Source: Hyphomicrobiales bacterium (GTDB taxonomy: Bacteria > Pseudomonadota > Alphaproteobacteria > Rhizobiales > Rhizobiaceae). From it: a stretch of 64,000 nucleotides of DNA. Location: contig UBTY01000012.1 of the NCBI GenBank assembly GCA_900468535.1, positions 62,001 through 126,000 on the forward strand. The letters run 5' to 3'. Made by a program: the position numbers and the translations under genes. Below are positions 52,653 through 61,057 of the stretch, in pieces. The notes beneath the pieces were generated by a model. The model saw nothing but the letters and a program-made list of their open reading frames with translations, made no database searches and was not told the DNA's origin. Position 1 is the first letter of the stretch. The number at the start of each line of letters is the position of its first letter.

Positions 52653-54503
52653 ATGATGAGACCGCTGATGGCGACATTTGCTCCGATGATTGGTTCAACC
52701 CCCGTGTCGCTTGTTAGCCGGATAAGGCAGGCATTCGAGAGGCTTTGGCCGTCGGTGCTGTTCTACAGCCTTGTCACCATGGCCGTGATCCTGGCGCTGA
52801 AGATCCCCAATGCGACGGATTATGTCGGCGCCGACAATGATGACGGTATGCGGCTCGTCGAGGTTCGGGATTTCCTGAACGGGCAGGGCTGGTTCGATCT
52901 GATGCAGTATCGAATGGGATTGGGCTCCGGCACGCTCATGCATTGGTCGCGGCTGATCGATCTGCCGATCGCATCCCTGATCAGGTTCTTCGGCCTGTTT
53001 CTAACGTCCGAGCACGCGGAAGCTGCAGCACTCCTCATCTGGCCGTTCTCGCTGATCATACCAAGCCTCTGGGCCATGGGGCTTGCCGGAAGGCGCGTCG
53101 GCGGCACGCTCGGAATGCACATCGCGCTGACCTTTTCCGTATTTCTGCTGATCACCAGCAACCGCTTCCTTCCCGGATCGATCGATCACCACAATGCGCA
53201 GTTTGCATTGGTCGCCACCATGACGGCGATGCTGCTCGACGAAAAACACGGCGCATGGAGCTATGCCGCGGCGGGCCTGGCGGCGGCAGTTGCGATCGCC
53301 ATCGGTGCCGAGACGACCCCCTTCGTCGCAACGGTCTGCCTGATCGTTGCCTTTGCCTGGGCATGGGAAGGCGAGGCCTATGCGACGGCCGCAAAGTCTT
53401 TCGGCCTGACGCTTGCGCTGTCGATCAGTGTTCTCTTCTTCGGAACGGTGCCGCCGCGTCTTTACGCGACGGTGACCTGCGACAATCTCTCGATCGGCTA
53501 TTACAGCCTTGCAGCGATCGGAGGCGGGCTGCTGCTTGCCAGCGCCACCTTGGCCAGCCGCTATCGCTGTTCTGTTCGCTTCGTGGTTTTGGGCGGCGTC
53601 GGCGTCGCAGTCCTCGGCGCGGCGATCGCCATCGCGCCCCAATGCCTACACAATCCGCTCGCCGATCTCGATCCGATGCTGGTGGATCTCTGGCTCAACA
53701 ACGTGCAGGAGGCGCAATCAATCTTCGGCGCCAACCTGCAGGATACCTATACGCTCGGCTATTTCTACGCGACGGGCCTGTTCGCGCTCGCCGTCTGCAT
53801 CTTCCGCCTGGCGCATGGCGATCGGGTTCGCACCCACCTTGTCCTGCTTTGCCTGCTCGTCGTCAGCTGGGGCATTGCCGCCGTGCAGGTTCGCGGTTCG
53901 CCATTTTCGAATCTCGTGGCGATTTTCCCGCTGACCATGCTGATCATCGACCTGCGTCGCATATCGAACAGGGACAGCGAAAACGTCGTTGCGGCATTCT
54001 TCTATATCGCAACCGTTCTTCTGAGCGTCGCGACGGTCTGGGGCTTTGCCGGTGGCTTGATCGGAAGCCGGTTGAGCACCGGTTACACCGATCAGACCGC
54101 CGATCTCGATAAGCGCTCCTGCTCGTCGCAGAAAACGGTCGCACCGTTGTTGGATCTGCCCGCCGGCCTGGTGGTTGGCCCTTCGGACATGGGCGTTTCA
54201 ATCCTTCGCTTCACCGGCAATCGGATCCTCTCCGCGCCCTATCACCGCAATCAGGGTGGCATGCTGACGGAGATGCACATCGGCCTTGCGCCGCCCAAGG
54301 AGGCCGAAGCTTTCCTGCGCGGCACGGGCGTCACCGTGCTCGCCTTCTGCTCCGAAAACCCTCAGACCGCTGAGATCGCCAGGATCAAGCCGGATGGGCT
54401 CTACGCTCAGTTGGAAAAGGGCAATGTGCCTGATTACCTGCAGGCGTTGCCGAGACCGGATGGATCACCGGTGCAGTTCTTCCGCTACGTCGGAAGCAAT
54501 TGA
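52653..54503 (+). CDS. Large GT-C-like integral membrane protein, possible glycosyltransferase
   Basis: 616 residues with about 11-12 membrane helices. After the first helix (VLFYSLVTMAVILALKI) comes a loop GADNDDGMRLVEVRDFLNG, like the first acidic motif of GT-C enzymes (STT3/PMT type). GSIDHHNAQ in a later loop resembles the DHH-type element of oligosaccharyltransferases. The C-terminal about 130 residues are a soluble periplasmic domain (SCSSQKTVAPLLDLPAGLVV... VTVLAFCSENPQTA). Read with the divergent GT2 and GtrA genes, it could be the transferase that uses the flipped lipid-linked sugar. I cannot name the family with confidence. Confidence 0.72.
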   Translation: MMRPLMATFAPMIGSTPVSLVSRIRQAFERLWPSVLFYSLVTMAVILALKIPNATDYVGADNDDGMRLVEVRDFLNGQGWFDLMQYRMGLGSGTLMHWSRLIDLPIASLIRFFGLFLTSEHAEAAALLIWPFSLIIPSLWAMGLAGRRVGGTLGMHIALTFSVFLLITSNRFLPGSIDHHNAQFALVATMTAMLLDEKHGAWSYAAAGLAAAVAIAIGAETTPFVATVCLIVAFAWAWEGEAYATAAKSFGLTLALSISVLFFGTVPPRLYATVTCDNLSIGYYSLAAIGGGLLLASATLASRYRCSVRFVVLGGVGVAVLGAAIAIAPQCLHNPLADLDPMLVDLWLNNVQEAQSIFGANLQDTYTLGYFYATGLFALAVCIFRLAHGDRVRTHLVLLCLLVVSWGIAAVQVRGSPFSNLVAIFPLTMLIIDLRRISNRDSENVVAAFFYIATVLLSVATVWGFAGGLIGSRLSTGYTDQTADLDKRSCSSQKTVAPLLDLPAGLVVGPSDMGVSILRFTGNRILSAPYHRNQGGMLTEMHIGLAPPKEAEAFLRGTGVTVLAFCSENPQTAEIARIKPDGLYAQLEKGNVPDYLQALPRPDGSPVQFFRYVGSN

Positions 54504-54506
54504 GGC

Positions 54507-54749
54507 TCAGACGAAATGTGCTCGGGCCCGGGCGCGTTCGAGGACGTGGATGCCGAAGAGACCGGCGAGAAGGCTGAAATTGTAGGAAACCAGCGCCAGC
54601 GCGAAAGACAGGAACGACGCTGCCGCAGGTGCCGTCAAAACTGCCGCGATATAGGCGGCACATACCAGAAAACCGACAACGACCATCGAGACCACGGAGC
54701 GCATGGGCGCTGTGGCAAGTCCAAGGGCAATGGCTGTAAGAGCGATCAT
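54507..54749 (-). CDS. Small two-helix membrane protein
   Basis: 80 residues with two hydrophobic segments (VVSMVVVGFLVCAAYIAAVL and ASFLSFALALVSYNFSLLAGLFGI) and a basic end (ERARARAHFV). It faces the GT-C gene tail to tail, with 3 bases between the stops. No family recognised. Its start lacks a strong site, but composition and spacing support a real gene. Confidence 0.6.
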   Translation of the reverse strand: MIALTAIALGLATAPMRSVVSMVVVGFLVCAAYIAAVLTAPAAASFLSFALALVSYNFSLLAGLFGIHVLERARARAHFV

Positions 54750-54884
54750 TCGATATCTCCTGAGTCGCGGTCAGTATATGGCCTGCACCTTTTAGGAACA
54801 ATTAACGTACCGGGCTATCCCCATTTTACTGGATAGACAGTGCCGTTACGGTTGTAACGCGTATCGGCACCGTTTTGTTCTCCA

Positions 54885-55148
54885 TCAGACTAAGCCTATG
54901 ATATTTCCAGCAGTTGTTCCGGTCTGGTGGATGCGCGATACGCGCAGAGGCAGCAACGCGCTATCGGCCACGGCGTCGAAGGTGAGAATCGCTCCGGAGA
55001 CCATGGTTACCGTAAGCATTCCGCCGGTGCCGACGAAAAGTGCGCGGGTCGCCTCTCCAAGATCGGCGTCGTCGTTTGGGGTTACGGCAAATCCGGAGCT
55101 GGCGGGGCCTGTGAGCGAGGGGGCGTGCGAGGAGAAGCGATCGGACAT
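54885..55148 (-). CDS. Orphan spike base protein (GTA RCAP_Rcc01079-like)
   Basis: 87 residues, MSDRFSSHAPSLTGPASSGF then AVTPNDDADLGEATRALFVG and GGMLTVTMVSGAILTFDAV, ending RIHQTGTTAGNIIGLV. The FAVTPND-D-DL--ATRALFVG-GG and TGTTA-NI-GL pattern is that of the spike base protein of the Rhodobacter gene transfer agent (Rcc01079 domain). Here it stands alone with no other phage or GTA gene in the window. Start ATG 55148 has AGGA upstream. It may be a domesticated tail-fibre-type protein or a remnant. Confidence 0.7.
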   Translation of the reverse strand: MSDRFSSHAPSLTGPASSGFAVTPNDDADLGEATRALFVGTGGMLTVTMVSGAILTFDAVADSALLPLRVSRIHQTGTTAGNIIGLV

Positions 55149-55345
55149 CGGAGGTTCCTTGTGTTGACTTGGCCCATCATGCGGCCCGTATCGGAAGGCG
55201 GGGACGGAGGCGGAGTGCGCGAGGGCCGGACATGCCGCTAACGGTCTGAAATCGATGATCTTCGACCAGCAACGTGCCGTGAACGGCCTGAGAAACGTCC
55301 CCGGCCGGGGCTGCTCTTTTTCGGCGCTTCGGCTAGAACAATTGC

Positions 55346-56944
55346 ATGAGCAGCATCTTCGAGAGCGATTCGCCCACCAATCTCAGCGCCTATTCGGTGT
55401 CCGAACTGTCGGGCTCGATCAAGCGCACAGTCGAGACGGCATTCGATCAGGTGCGCGTGCGCGGCGAAATCTCCGGCTATCGCGGACCGCATTCGTCCGG
55501 CCATGCCTATTTCTCGTTGAAGGATGATCGCGCGCGCATCGATGCCGTCATCTGGAAAGGCACCTTCTCGAAGCTGAAATTCCGCCCCGAGGAAGGGATG
55601 GAAATCATTGCCACCGGCAAGGTCACGACCTTTCCCGGCTCGTCCAAGTACCAGATCGTCATCGAGACACTCGAGCCTGCCGGTGCCGGCGCCCTGATGG
55701 CGCTGATCGAGGAGCGGAAACGAAAGCTCGGCGCCGAGGGCCTGTTCGATCCCGCCCGCAAGCGGCGCCTGCCGTTCATGCCGCGGGTGATCGGCGTCGT
55801 GACCTCGCCGACCGGCGCGGTCATCCGGGACATTCTCCACCGCATCTCCGACCGCTTCCCTGTCCATGTCCTCGTCTGGCCGGTCAAGGTCCAGGGCGAG
55901 GGGTCCGGCGAGGAGGTCGCCAATGCCATCCGCGGCTTCAACAGCCTGGTGCCCGGCGCCGATCTGCCACGGCCCGACGTGTTGATCGTCGCGCGCGGCG
56001 GCGGCAGCCTTGAAGACCTCTGGAGCTTCAACGACGAGATCGTCGTACGCGCCGCGGCGGAAAGCGACATTCCGCTGATTTCGGCCGTCGGCCACGAGAC
56101 CGACTGGACCCTGATCGACTACGCCGCCGACGTGCGTGCGCCGACACCGACGGGTGCTGCCGAAATGGCGGTCCCGGTCAAGGCGGAGCTTGACGCGCAG
56201 GTGACCGCTCTGGCGGCTCGACATCGAGGCTGCATCAACCGGCAGATGGATCATCGCCGCCAATCGGTGCGCGCGCTGATGCGTGCCCTACCGTCGCTGG
56301 ACCAGCTGCTGGCGCTGCCGCGCCGCCGGTTCGACGAGGCGGCAACCGCCTTGGGCAGGGGGATGGAGCTCAATACCATCAACAAACGCCGGAGTTTCGA
56401 AAGGGCCGCGGCGCATCTGAGGCCGGATGTGCTGTCGAACCGGATCGGCGAACGGCGACAGCAGCTTACCGACCGCATGGCACGCGCCGAGCGAATGGTG
56501 GAGCGGCTGGTCGATCGCTCCAAGGCGCGCATCGATCGCGCCGATGCGATCTTCGCCTCCTTGCCCGCGCGCCTGATGACCCAGACTGCCCGCATGCGCG
56601 ATCGGCTGGGCAATCTGGCGCGGCATGGCGATACAGCCGTCCGTCACAAGCTGACGCGCGCGCGCGCCGAACTTGCCGGACATGATCGCGTGCTGCAGTC
56701 GTTGTCCTACAAGAATGTTCTGAAGCGCGGCTATGCCGTCATCCGCGACGAGGACAATCACCCCTTGTCGCAGGCCGCGATGCTGGCGCCCGACATGAAC
56801 ATCTCGATCGAGTTTGCGGATGGTCGCATCGACGCCGTCACGCGCGATGGCGGCGATACGCCTGTTCCTGCGAAGAAGCGGCCGGTAAAACCCGCCGAAA
56901 TTGCCGATCAGACGGCTCCGCCGAAGCAGGGCAGCCTTTTCTGA
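55346..56944 (+). CDS. xseA: Exodeoxyribonuclease VII large subunit
   Basis: 532 residues. The N-terminal OB fold is [45 protein letters not shown]. The catalytic domain has [23 protein letters not shown] and [18 protein letters not shown], then [17 protein letters not shown] with the conserved catalytic Asp. A long coiled coil (about 290-440) and a C-terminal part follow ([16 protein letters not shown]). Together with XseB (not in this window) it degrades single-stranded DNA from both ends. It is about 80 residues longer than E. coli XseA because of the C-terminal Lys/Pro tail. Confidence 0.95.
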   Translation: MSSIFESDSPTNLSAYSVSELSGSIKRTVETAFDQVRVRGEISGYRGPHSSGHAYFSLKDDRARIDAVIWKGTFSKLKFRPEEGMEIIATGKVTTFPGSSKYQIVIETLEPAGAGALMALIEERKRKLGAEGLFDPARKRRLPFMPRVIGVVTSPTGAVIRDILHRISDRFPVHVLVWPVKVQGEGSGEEVANAIRGFNSLVPGADLPRPDVLIVARGGGSLEDLWSFNDEIVVRAAAESDIPLISAVGHETDWTLIDYAADVRAPTPTGAAEMAVPVKAELDAQVTALAARHRGCINRQMDHRRQSVRALMRALPSLDQLLALPRRRFDEAATALGRGMELNTINKRRSFERAAAHLRPDVLSNRIGERRQQLTDRMARAERMVERLVDRSKARIDRADAIFASLPARLMTQTARMRDRLGNLARHGDTAVRHKLTRARAELAGHDRVLQSLSYKNVLKRGYAVIRDEDNHPLSQAAMLAPDMNISIEFADGRIDAVTRDGGDTPVPAKKRPVKPAEIADQTAPPKQGSLF

Positions 56945-57078
56945 GCGCCGCAAGCTCTTGACGACACAGTCTAAAATGCCGTTTGGTCCCTATCTGAAGG
57001 CCATGAACCGCGAAGCCTCTGGATCCCGGATGATGGAGACGCGCGGGGCGGTGCAGGCCATGATCTGGAGATGTTGAA

Positions 57079-57420
57079 ATGAAGAGATTGTCGTTCGCGC
57101 TTCTGACTGCCGGGATGATCGCTGGGCTGGGCCCTGCTGCGCCGGCCTCGGCCGAGCAGACGCTGTTGTCGCGGATCCTTTTCGGCAAGATTTATCACGA
57201 CGACGTCACGGCGATCCAGATCTGGGGGCAATCTCAGTACGCCCAGCCCCTGCCGCTGTCGGTCAAGCACCCGATGCGGTCGACGATCCGTGCTGCGCAG
57301 GCAAAGGTAAATGGCGATCCGAACCTGATGCGCGCCATCGAGGACCGTGGCATCGCGCTTCACAACGTCATCGAAGTCGTGACCGCGCTGAACGGCGGCC
57401 ACGTCGTCTACTACCGCTGA
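57079..57420 (+). CDS. Small secreted hypothetical protein
   Basis: 113 residues with a Sec signal peptide (MKRLSFALLTAGMIAGLGPAAPASA, cleaved before EQTLL). The mature part has no cysteines and contains YHDDVTAIQIWGQSQYAQPL and MRAIEDRGIALHNVIEVVTALNGGHVVYYR. Start ATG 57079 is preceded by GGAGATGTTGAA. It is probably periplasmic. No family recognised; it is unrelated to xseA upstream. Confidence 0.65.
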   Translation: MKRLSFALLTAGMIAGLGPAAPASAEQTLLSRILFGKIYHDDVTAIQIWGQSQYAQPLPLSVKHPMRSTIRAAQAKVNGDPNLMRAIEDRGIALHNVIEVVTALNGGHVVYYR

Positions 57421-57435
57421 ATTTCCACGCGTTCG

Positions 57436-57918
57436 CTACTCGAAAGCGGCGAGGAACTTACGCAGCAGCGCATCCAGTGCAGCCTTTTCCTGGCTGTCGA
57501 GCGGTGTGGTCAGCCGCTGCTGGTTGGCGACATGGGCGCTGACGGCCTCGTCGACGATGGCGAATCCCTTCTCCGTCAGTGCGATCAGCACGCTGCGCCG
57601 GTCCTCCTGGTTGACGACGCGTTCCACCAGTCCCGCTTTTTCCAGCTGGTCGATGCGATTGGTCATCGTGCCCGAACTCACCATCGTCATATCGAGCAAG
57701 TCGCCGGGCGACATGCTGTAGGGCGCGCCGGAGCGTCGGAGCGTTGCCAGCACGTCGAAGGAGGATGAGGACAGGCCGTGGCTCTGCAGCACCTGCTCGA
57801 CTTCGCGACCAAGATGCGTTGCCAGCCGCTTCATCCGCCCGAGTATGCCCATCGCCTCGGTGTCGAGGTCCGGCCGTTCGCGGGCCCATTGCTGCAATAT
57901 CCTGTCGACGCGATCCAT
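57436..57918 (-). CDS. MarR family regulator of the adjacent exporter
   Basis: 160 residues. The winged HTH is GDLLDMTMVSSGTMTNRIDQLEKAGLVERVVNQEDRRSVLIALTEKG, flanked by long dimer helices. It is divergent from the EamA transporter, and the 99-base gap contains two palindromes sharing TATCTTGA, typical MarR operators. Binding at both would repress regulator and exporter together. The inducer is unknown. Confidence 0.92.
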   Translation of the reverse strand: MDRVDRILQQWARERPDLDTEAMGILGRMKRLATHLGREVEQVLQSHGLSSSSFDVLATLRRSGAPYSMSPGDLLDMTMVSSGTMTNRIDQLEKAGLVERVVNQEDRRSVLIALTEKGFAIVDEAVSAHVANQQRLTTPLDSQEKAALDALLRKFLAAFE

Positions 57919-57955
57919 CGCTCCCTCTCCTGCTTCATCAGGTCTCGCAAGAAAC

Positions 57956-57973
57956 TATCTTGACGTCAAGATA
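57956..57973. promoter_or_regulatory. MarR operator 1 (perfect palindrome)
   Basis: TATCTTGACGTCAAGATA is an 18-base perfect inverted repeat. It lies 38 bases upstream of the marR start and 45 bases upstream of the exporter start, so it can overlap both divergent promoters. Confidence 0.75.
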
Positions 57974-57988
57974 AATGGGCGTAGGTTT

Positions 57989-58014
57989 AATTTATCTTGA
58001 GGTAGAGATAAATT
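57989..58014. promoter_or_regulatory. MarR operator 2 (imperfect palindrome)
   Basis: A 26-base imperfect palindrome with arms AATTTATCTTGAG and GTAGAGATAAATT (10 of 13 positions pair). It shares TTATCTTGA with operator 1, centres 37 bases apart, and ends 3 bases before the exporter start codon, so binding would block the ribosome site or promoter. Confidence 0.65.
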
Positions 58015-58017
58015 GCC

Positions 58018-58926
58018 ATGAAGAACCATCCGACCTATGCCGCCGACGTGTTGCTCACCGCTCTTGCACCGGCCGTCTGGGGCAGCACCTATTACGTGAC
58101 CACCGCCTTCCTGCCGCATGGCTATCCGCTGACCGTCGCCATGCTGAGGGCGCTGCCGGCCGGCTTGCTGCTGCTCGCTGTGGTCCGTCAGCTGCCGCAG
58201 GGTATCTGGTGGCTGCGCACCTTCGTGCTCGGCGCGCTGAATTTCTCGTTCTTCTGGGCAATGCTGTTCGTCTCGGCCTACCGACTGCCGGGCGGCGTGG
58301 CCGCCACCGTCGGCGCCATTCAGCCGCTGATCGTCATCGCCCTGTCCCGTCTGGTGCTTGACCGGCCGATCCGCGGCGCCGCCGTCGTCGCCGGTCTGGT
58401 CGGCATGGCGGGTGTGGCGCTGCTGGTGCTGACGCCGAACGCAGCGCTCGATCCGGTGGGTGTCGTGGCCGGCCTTGCCGGCGCCGCCTCGATGGCCTGC
58501 GGCACGGTTCTCAGCCGCCGCTGGATGCCACCGGTATCGAGCCTGACCTTTACGGCCTGGCAGTTGACGGCGGGCGGATTATTGCTGGTGCCGGTGGCGC
58601 TCATGCTCGAGCCGGCGCTGCCCGCACCCACGGTCGCCAATGTACTCGGCATCGCCTGGCTCGGCCTGATCGGCGCAGCACTCACTTACATGCTCTGGTT
58701 TCGCGGCCTGTCGCGCATCGAGCCCTCTGCGGCCGCCTCGCTCGGCTTCCTCAGCCCCGTCGTTGCCACGCTCCTCGGCTGGCTGGTCCTCGGCCAGAGC
58801 CTGACGCCCGCTCAGCTTTGCGGTTTCGCAATGGTGCTGGCGAGCGTCTGGTTCAGTCAGCGGGCGATGATGCCCGCGAGACCGGTGTCCGGTGCGAGCC
58901 TTATGCCCACTCGCCCTGGCGCATGA
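58018..58926 (+). CDS. EamA/DMT family transporter
   Basis: 302 residues with about ten membrane helices in two EamA repeats (first LLTALAPAVWGSTYYVTTAFL; second MACGTVLSRRWMPPVSSLTFTAWQLTAGGLLL). WGSTY and the second-repeat WFRGLSRIEPSAAASLGFLSPVVATLLGWLVLGQSL are family hallmarks. Members export amino acids, purines or drugs. The divergent MarR and operators indicate induction by a transported compound. Its last 26 bases overlap the end of the M29 peptidase gene on the other strand. Confidence 0.9.
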   Translation: MKNHPTYAADVLLTALAPAVWGSTYYVTTAFLPHGYPLTVAMLRALPAGLLLLAVVRQLPQGIWWLRTFVLGALNFSFFWAMLFVSAYRLPGGVAATVGAIQPLIVIALSRLVLDRPIRGAAVVAGLVGMAGVALLVLTPNAALDPVGVVAGLAGAASMACGTVLSRRWMPPVSSLTFTAWQLTAGGLLLVPVALMLEPALPAPTVANVLGIAWLGLIGAALTYMLWFRGLSRIEPSAAASLGFLSPVVATLLGWLVLGQSLTPAQLCGFAMVLASVWFSQRAMMPARPVSGASLMPTRPGA

Positions 58927-60154
58927 CAGGGACCTTCGAACCATCAGGTCTGATGCCGTCGATGTCGACCTTGTTCGATCCGATCATCCAGTCGATATGG
59001 ATCAGGCTCGAATTGCCGCCCTGCGCCTTGATCTGCTCCTGGCTGAGCTTCGCGCCGTCGACGAAGCACTTCGAATAGCACTGGCCGAGCGCGATATGGC
59101 ACGAGGCATTTTCGTCGAACAGCGTGTTGTAGAACAGGATGCCGCTGGCCGAGATCGGCGAGGAATGCGGCACCAGCGCCACTTCGCCGAGGCGGCGTGC
59201 GCCTTCGTCGGTATCGAGAACCTTGTTGAGAACCTCCTCGCCTCGCGACGCCTTGGCTTCGACGATCCGTCCGCCCTCGAACTTCACCTGAATGTTGTCG
59301 ATCAGCGTGCCCTGGTGCGAGAGCGGCTTGGTGCTGGACACATACCCTTCGACACGCAGCGCATGCGGCGTCGTGAACACTTCCTCGGTCGGAATGTTCG
59401 GATTGCAGGTGACACCGTTCTTCGCCGTGGAAGCGCCGCCATGCCATTCGTGCCCGTCGGCAAGCCCGACGGTCAGGTCCGTGCCCGGACCCGTGAAGTG
59501 CAGCGACGCGAAGCGCTCACCGTTCAGCCAGCCGGAGCGTTTCGCCAGATTGGCATTGTGTTCGGCCCATGCGGCGATCGGATCGTCGAGGTCGACGCGG
59601 GAAGCGGCAAAGATCGCCTTGGCAAGCTTGGCGACCGCGATCGGCTCGGGATCGTTGGGGAACACCAGCTTCGCCCAGGAAGGGTTGGGATAGGAGACGA
59701 TGTTCCAGTTGATGTCGAAGTTGGAAATCTTCTCCAGCGCCGGCTTGTAGGCAGCCGACATCGCGCGATTGGCGCGTCCGACCTTTGCAGGATCCTGCTC
59801 GGAAAGCAGCATCGGGTTGTCGCCGGCGACCGCAAGCCGCGCAGCGCCACCCTCGTAGGCCTTCGCCATTCCGTCATAGAGCCAGTTCGAGGCACGATCG
59901 AAGCTCGCATCATTGCCGTACTGATAGCGCGCAAGGGTCGACTCTTCGTCGGAGTAGAACGCCGTCACGAGCCCGGCGCCGGCCTGATAGGCATGCTTGG
60001 TGATCAGTCGCACGAGCGGCAGTGCCACCATGGGCGCGGTGACGACGAGATCCTGGCCGCTCTGCAACTGCAACCCCACCTTGACGGCGACTTCGGCGAG
60101 CTTGTCGAGCTTGATGGGGTCCACGGCGTTCTGGCTTTGCGGCATGACGTTCAT
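58901..60154 (-). CDS. M29 family aminopeptidase (AmpS/PepS/T type)
   Basis: 417-residue metallo-aminopeptidase of the thermophilic-aminopeptidase (M29) family. Family segments are VGLADGHEWHGG, ACN-type ligand text CNPNIPTEEVFTTPHALRVEGYV (conserved Glu pair and His), FDENASCHIALGQCYSKC (second metal site with His) and HIDWMIGS (Asp). It removes N-terminal residues from peptides in the cytoplasm. It starts MNVMPQSQN; the first of two close ATGs is used. It is the last of a row of co-oriented minus-strand genes (62.8-58.9 kb). Confidence 0.93.
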   Translation of the reverse strand: MNVMPQSQNAVDPIKLDKLAEVAVKVGLQLQSGQDLVVTAPMVALPLVRLITKHAYQAGAGLVTAFYSDEESTLARYQYGNDASFDRASNWLYDGMAKAYEGGAARLAVAGDNPMLLSEQDPAKVGRANRAMSAAYKPALEKISNFDINWNIVSYPNPSWAKLVFPNDPEPIAVAKLAKAIFAASRVDLDDPIAAWAEHNANLAKRSGWLNGERFASLHFTGPGTDLTVGLADGHEWHGGASTAKNGVTCNPNIPTEEVFTTPHALRVEGYVSSTKPLSHQGTLIDNIQVKFEGGRIVEAKASRGEEVLNKVLDTDEGARRLGEVALVPHSSPISASGILFYNTLFDENASCHIALGQCYSKCFVDGAKLSQEQIKAQGGNSSLIHIDWMIGSNKVDIDGIRPDGSKVPVMRQGEWA

Positions 60155-60228
60155 AATCGATCACCTTCTTGAAAACGGACAGAGTAGGAGAGAGTTAGAT
60201 CGCTTTGCGGCGAAAATGAAGCACGGCG

Positions 60229-60702
60229 CTAAGCAATCAGGGGCGCAGCACTTGCCTTCAGCGCCTTCAATGCGTCGCCAGGCGCAAGCCGAACCTGCAG
60301 GCCGCGCTGCCCGCCGTTGATGTAGACGAGGGCTTCGCTCAACGCCGCTTCCTCGATCGCCGTTGGCACGGCCTTCTTCTGGCCGAAGGGGCTGATGCCG
60401 CCGACATGGTATCCTGTCAGGCGTTCCGCGTCCGCAGGCTTCATCATGTTGGCCGACTTGCCGCCAAAGGCGGCAGCCAGCTTCTTCATGCTTACCTCGC
60501 GGTCGGAGGGGACGACGACGCACACAGCTTTTCCGTCGACCTCTGCCATCAGCGTCTTGAGGACCCGGTGCGGCTCCTCGCCGATCGCTTCGGCCGCCTG
60601 CAGACCCACGCGCTCGGCGTTCGGGTCGTAATCATAGGTGTGAACGGTAAAGCTCACGCCAGATTTCGCGAGAGCCTGGGTGGCGCGCGTCGTCTTCGAC
60701 AT
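60229..60702 (-). CDS. ybaK: Cys-tRNA(Pro)/Cys-tRNA(Cys) deacylase YbaK-type
   Basis: 157 residues from ATG 60702. The YbaK/ProX editing domain is recognisable: HRVLKTLMAEVDGKAVCVVVPSDREVSMKKLAAAFG (conserved Lys in VLKT), LTGYHVGGISPFG (the hallmark GGISPFG) and EALVYINGGQRG-Q. It hydrolyses Cys or Ala wrongly attached to tRNA-Pro. It begins 4 bases after the ArsC-like gene stop, so they are co-transcribed. Confidence 0.92.
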   Translation of the reverse strand: MSKTTRATQALAKSGVSFTVHTYDYDPNAERVGLQAAEAIGEEPHRVLKTLMAEVDGKAVCVVVPSDREVSMKKLAAAFGGKSANMMKPADAERLTGYHVGGISPFGQKKAVPTAIEEAALSEALVYINGGQRGLQVRLAPGDALKALKASAAPLIA

Positions 60703-60706
60703 GGGA

Positions 60707-61057
60707 TCAGTCCTTGAAGAACGCGCCGTAGAGATCGGGCTTGAAACCGACCAGCAGCTTGCCATCTGCTTCGACGACCGGCCGCTTGATCATCGACGGC
60801 TGCTCGAGCATCAGCGCGATCGCCTTTTCCCGGTCGAGGTTTTCACGGGCGTTGTCGGGCAGCTTGCGGAAGGTCGTGCCGGCGCGGTTGAGAACCGTCT
60901 CCCAGCCGGCTTCCTCAGTCCACTTCTCCAGGTGCGCCCGGTCGATGCCGGAAGCCTTGTAGTCGTGGAAGGCGTAGACGACGTCGTGCTCTTCAAGCCA
61001 GCCGCGGGCCTTCTTCATCGTGTCGCAATTCTTGATGCCATAGATCGTGACGGTCAT
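60707..61057 (-). CDS. ArsC/Spx-like thioredoxin-fold protein (YffB type)
   Basis: 116 residues. Thioredoxin-like start TVTIYGIKNCDTMKKARGWLEEH has a single active-site Cys (KNCDT) with no second Cys, as in YffB/Spx-like proteins rather than true arsenate reductases with downstream arginines. RPVVEADGKLLVGFKP is the conserved C-terminal loop. No arsenic genes are nearby. Its ATG directly abuts the stop of the M14 gene and it is 4 bases before ybaK, so it lies in one operon. A glutathione- or thiol-linked role is inferred. Confidence 0.87.
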   Translation of the reverse strand: MTVTIYGIKNCDTMKKARGWLEEHDVVYAFHDYKASGIDRAHLEKWTEEAGWETVLNRAGTTFRKLPDNARENLDREKAIALMLEQPSMIKRPVVEADGKLLVGFKPDLYGAFFKD

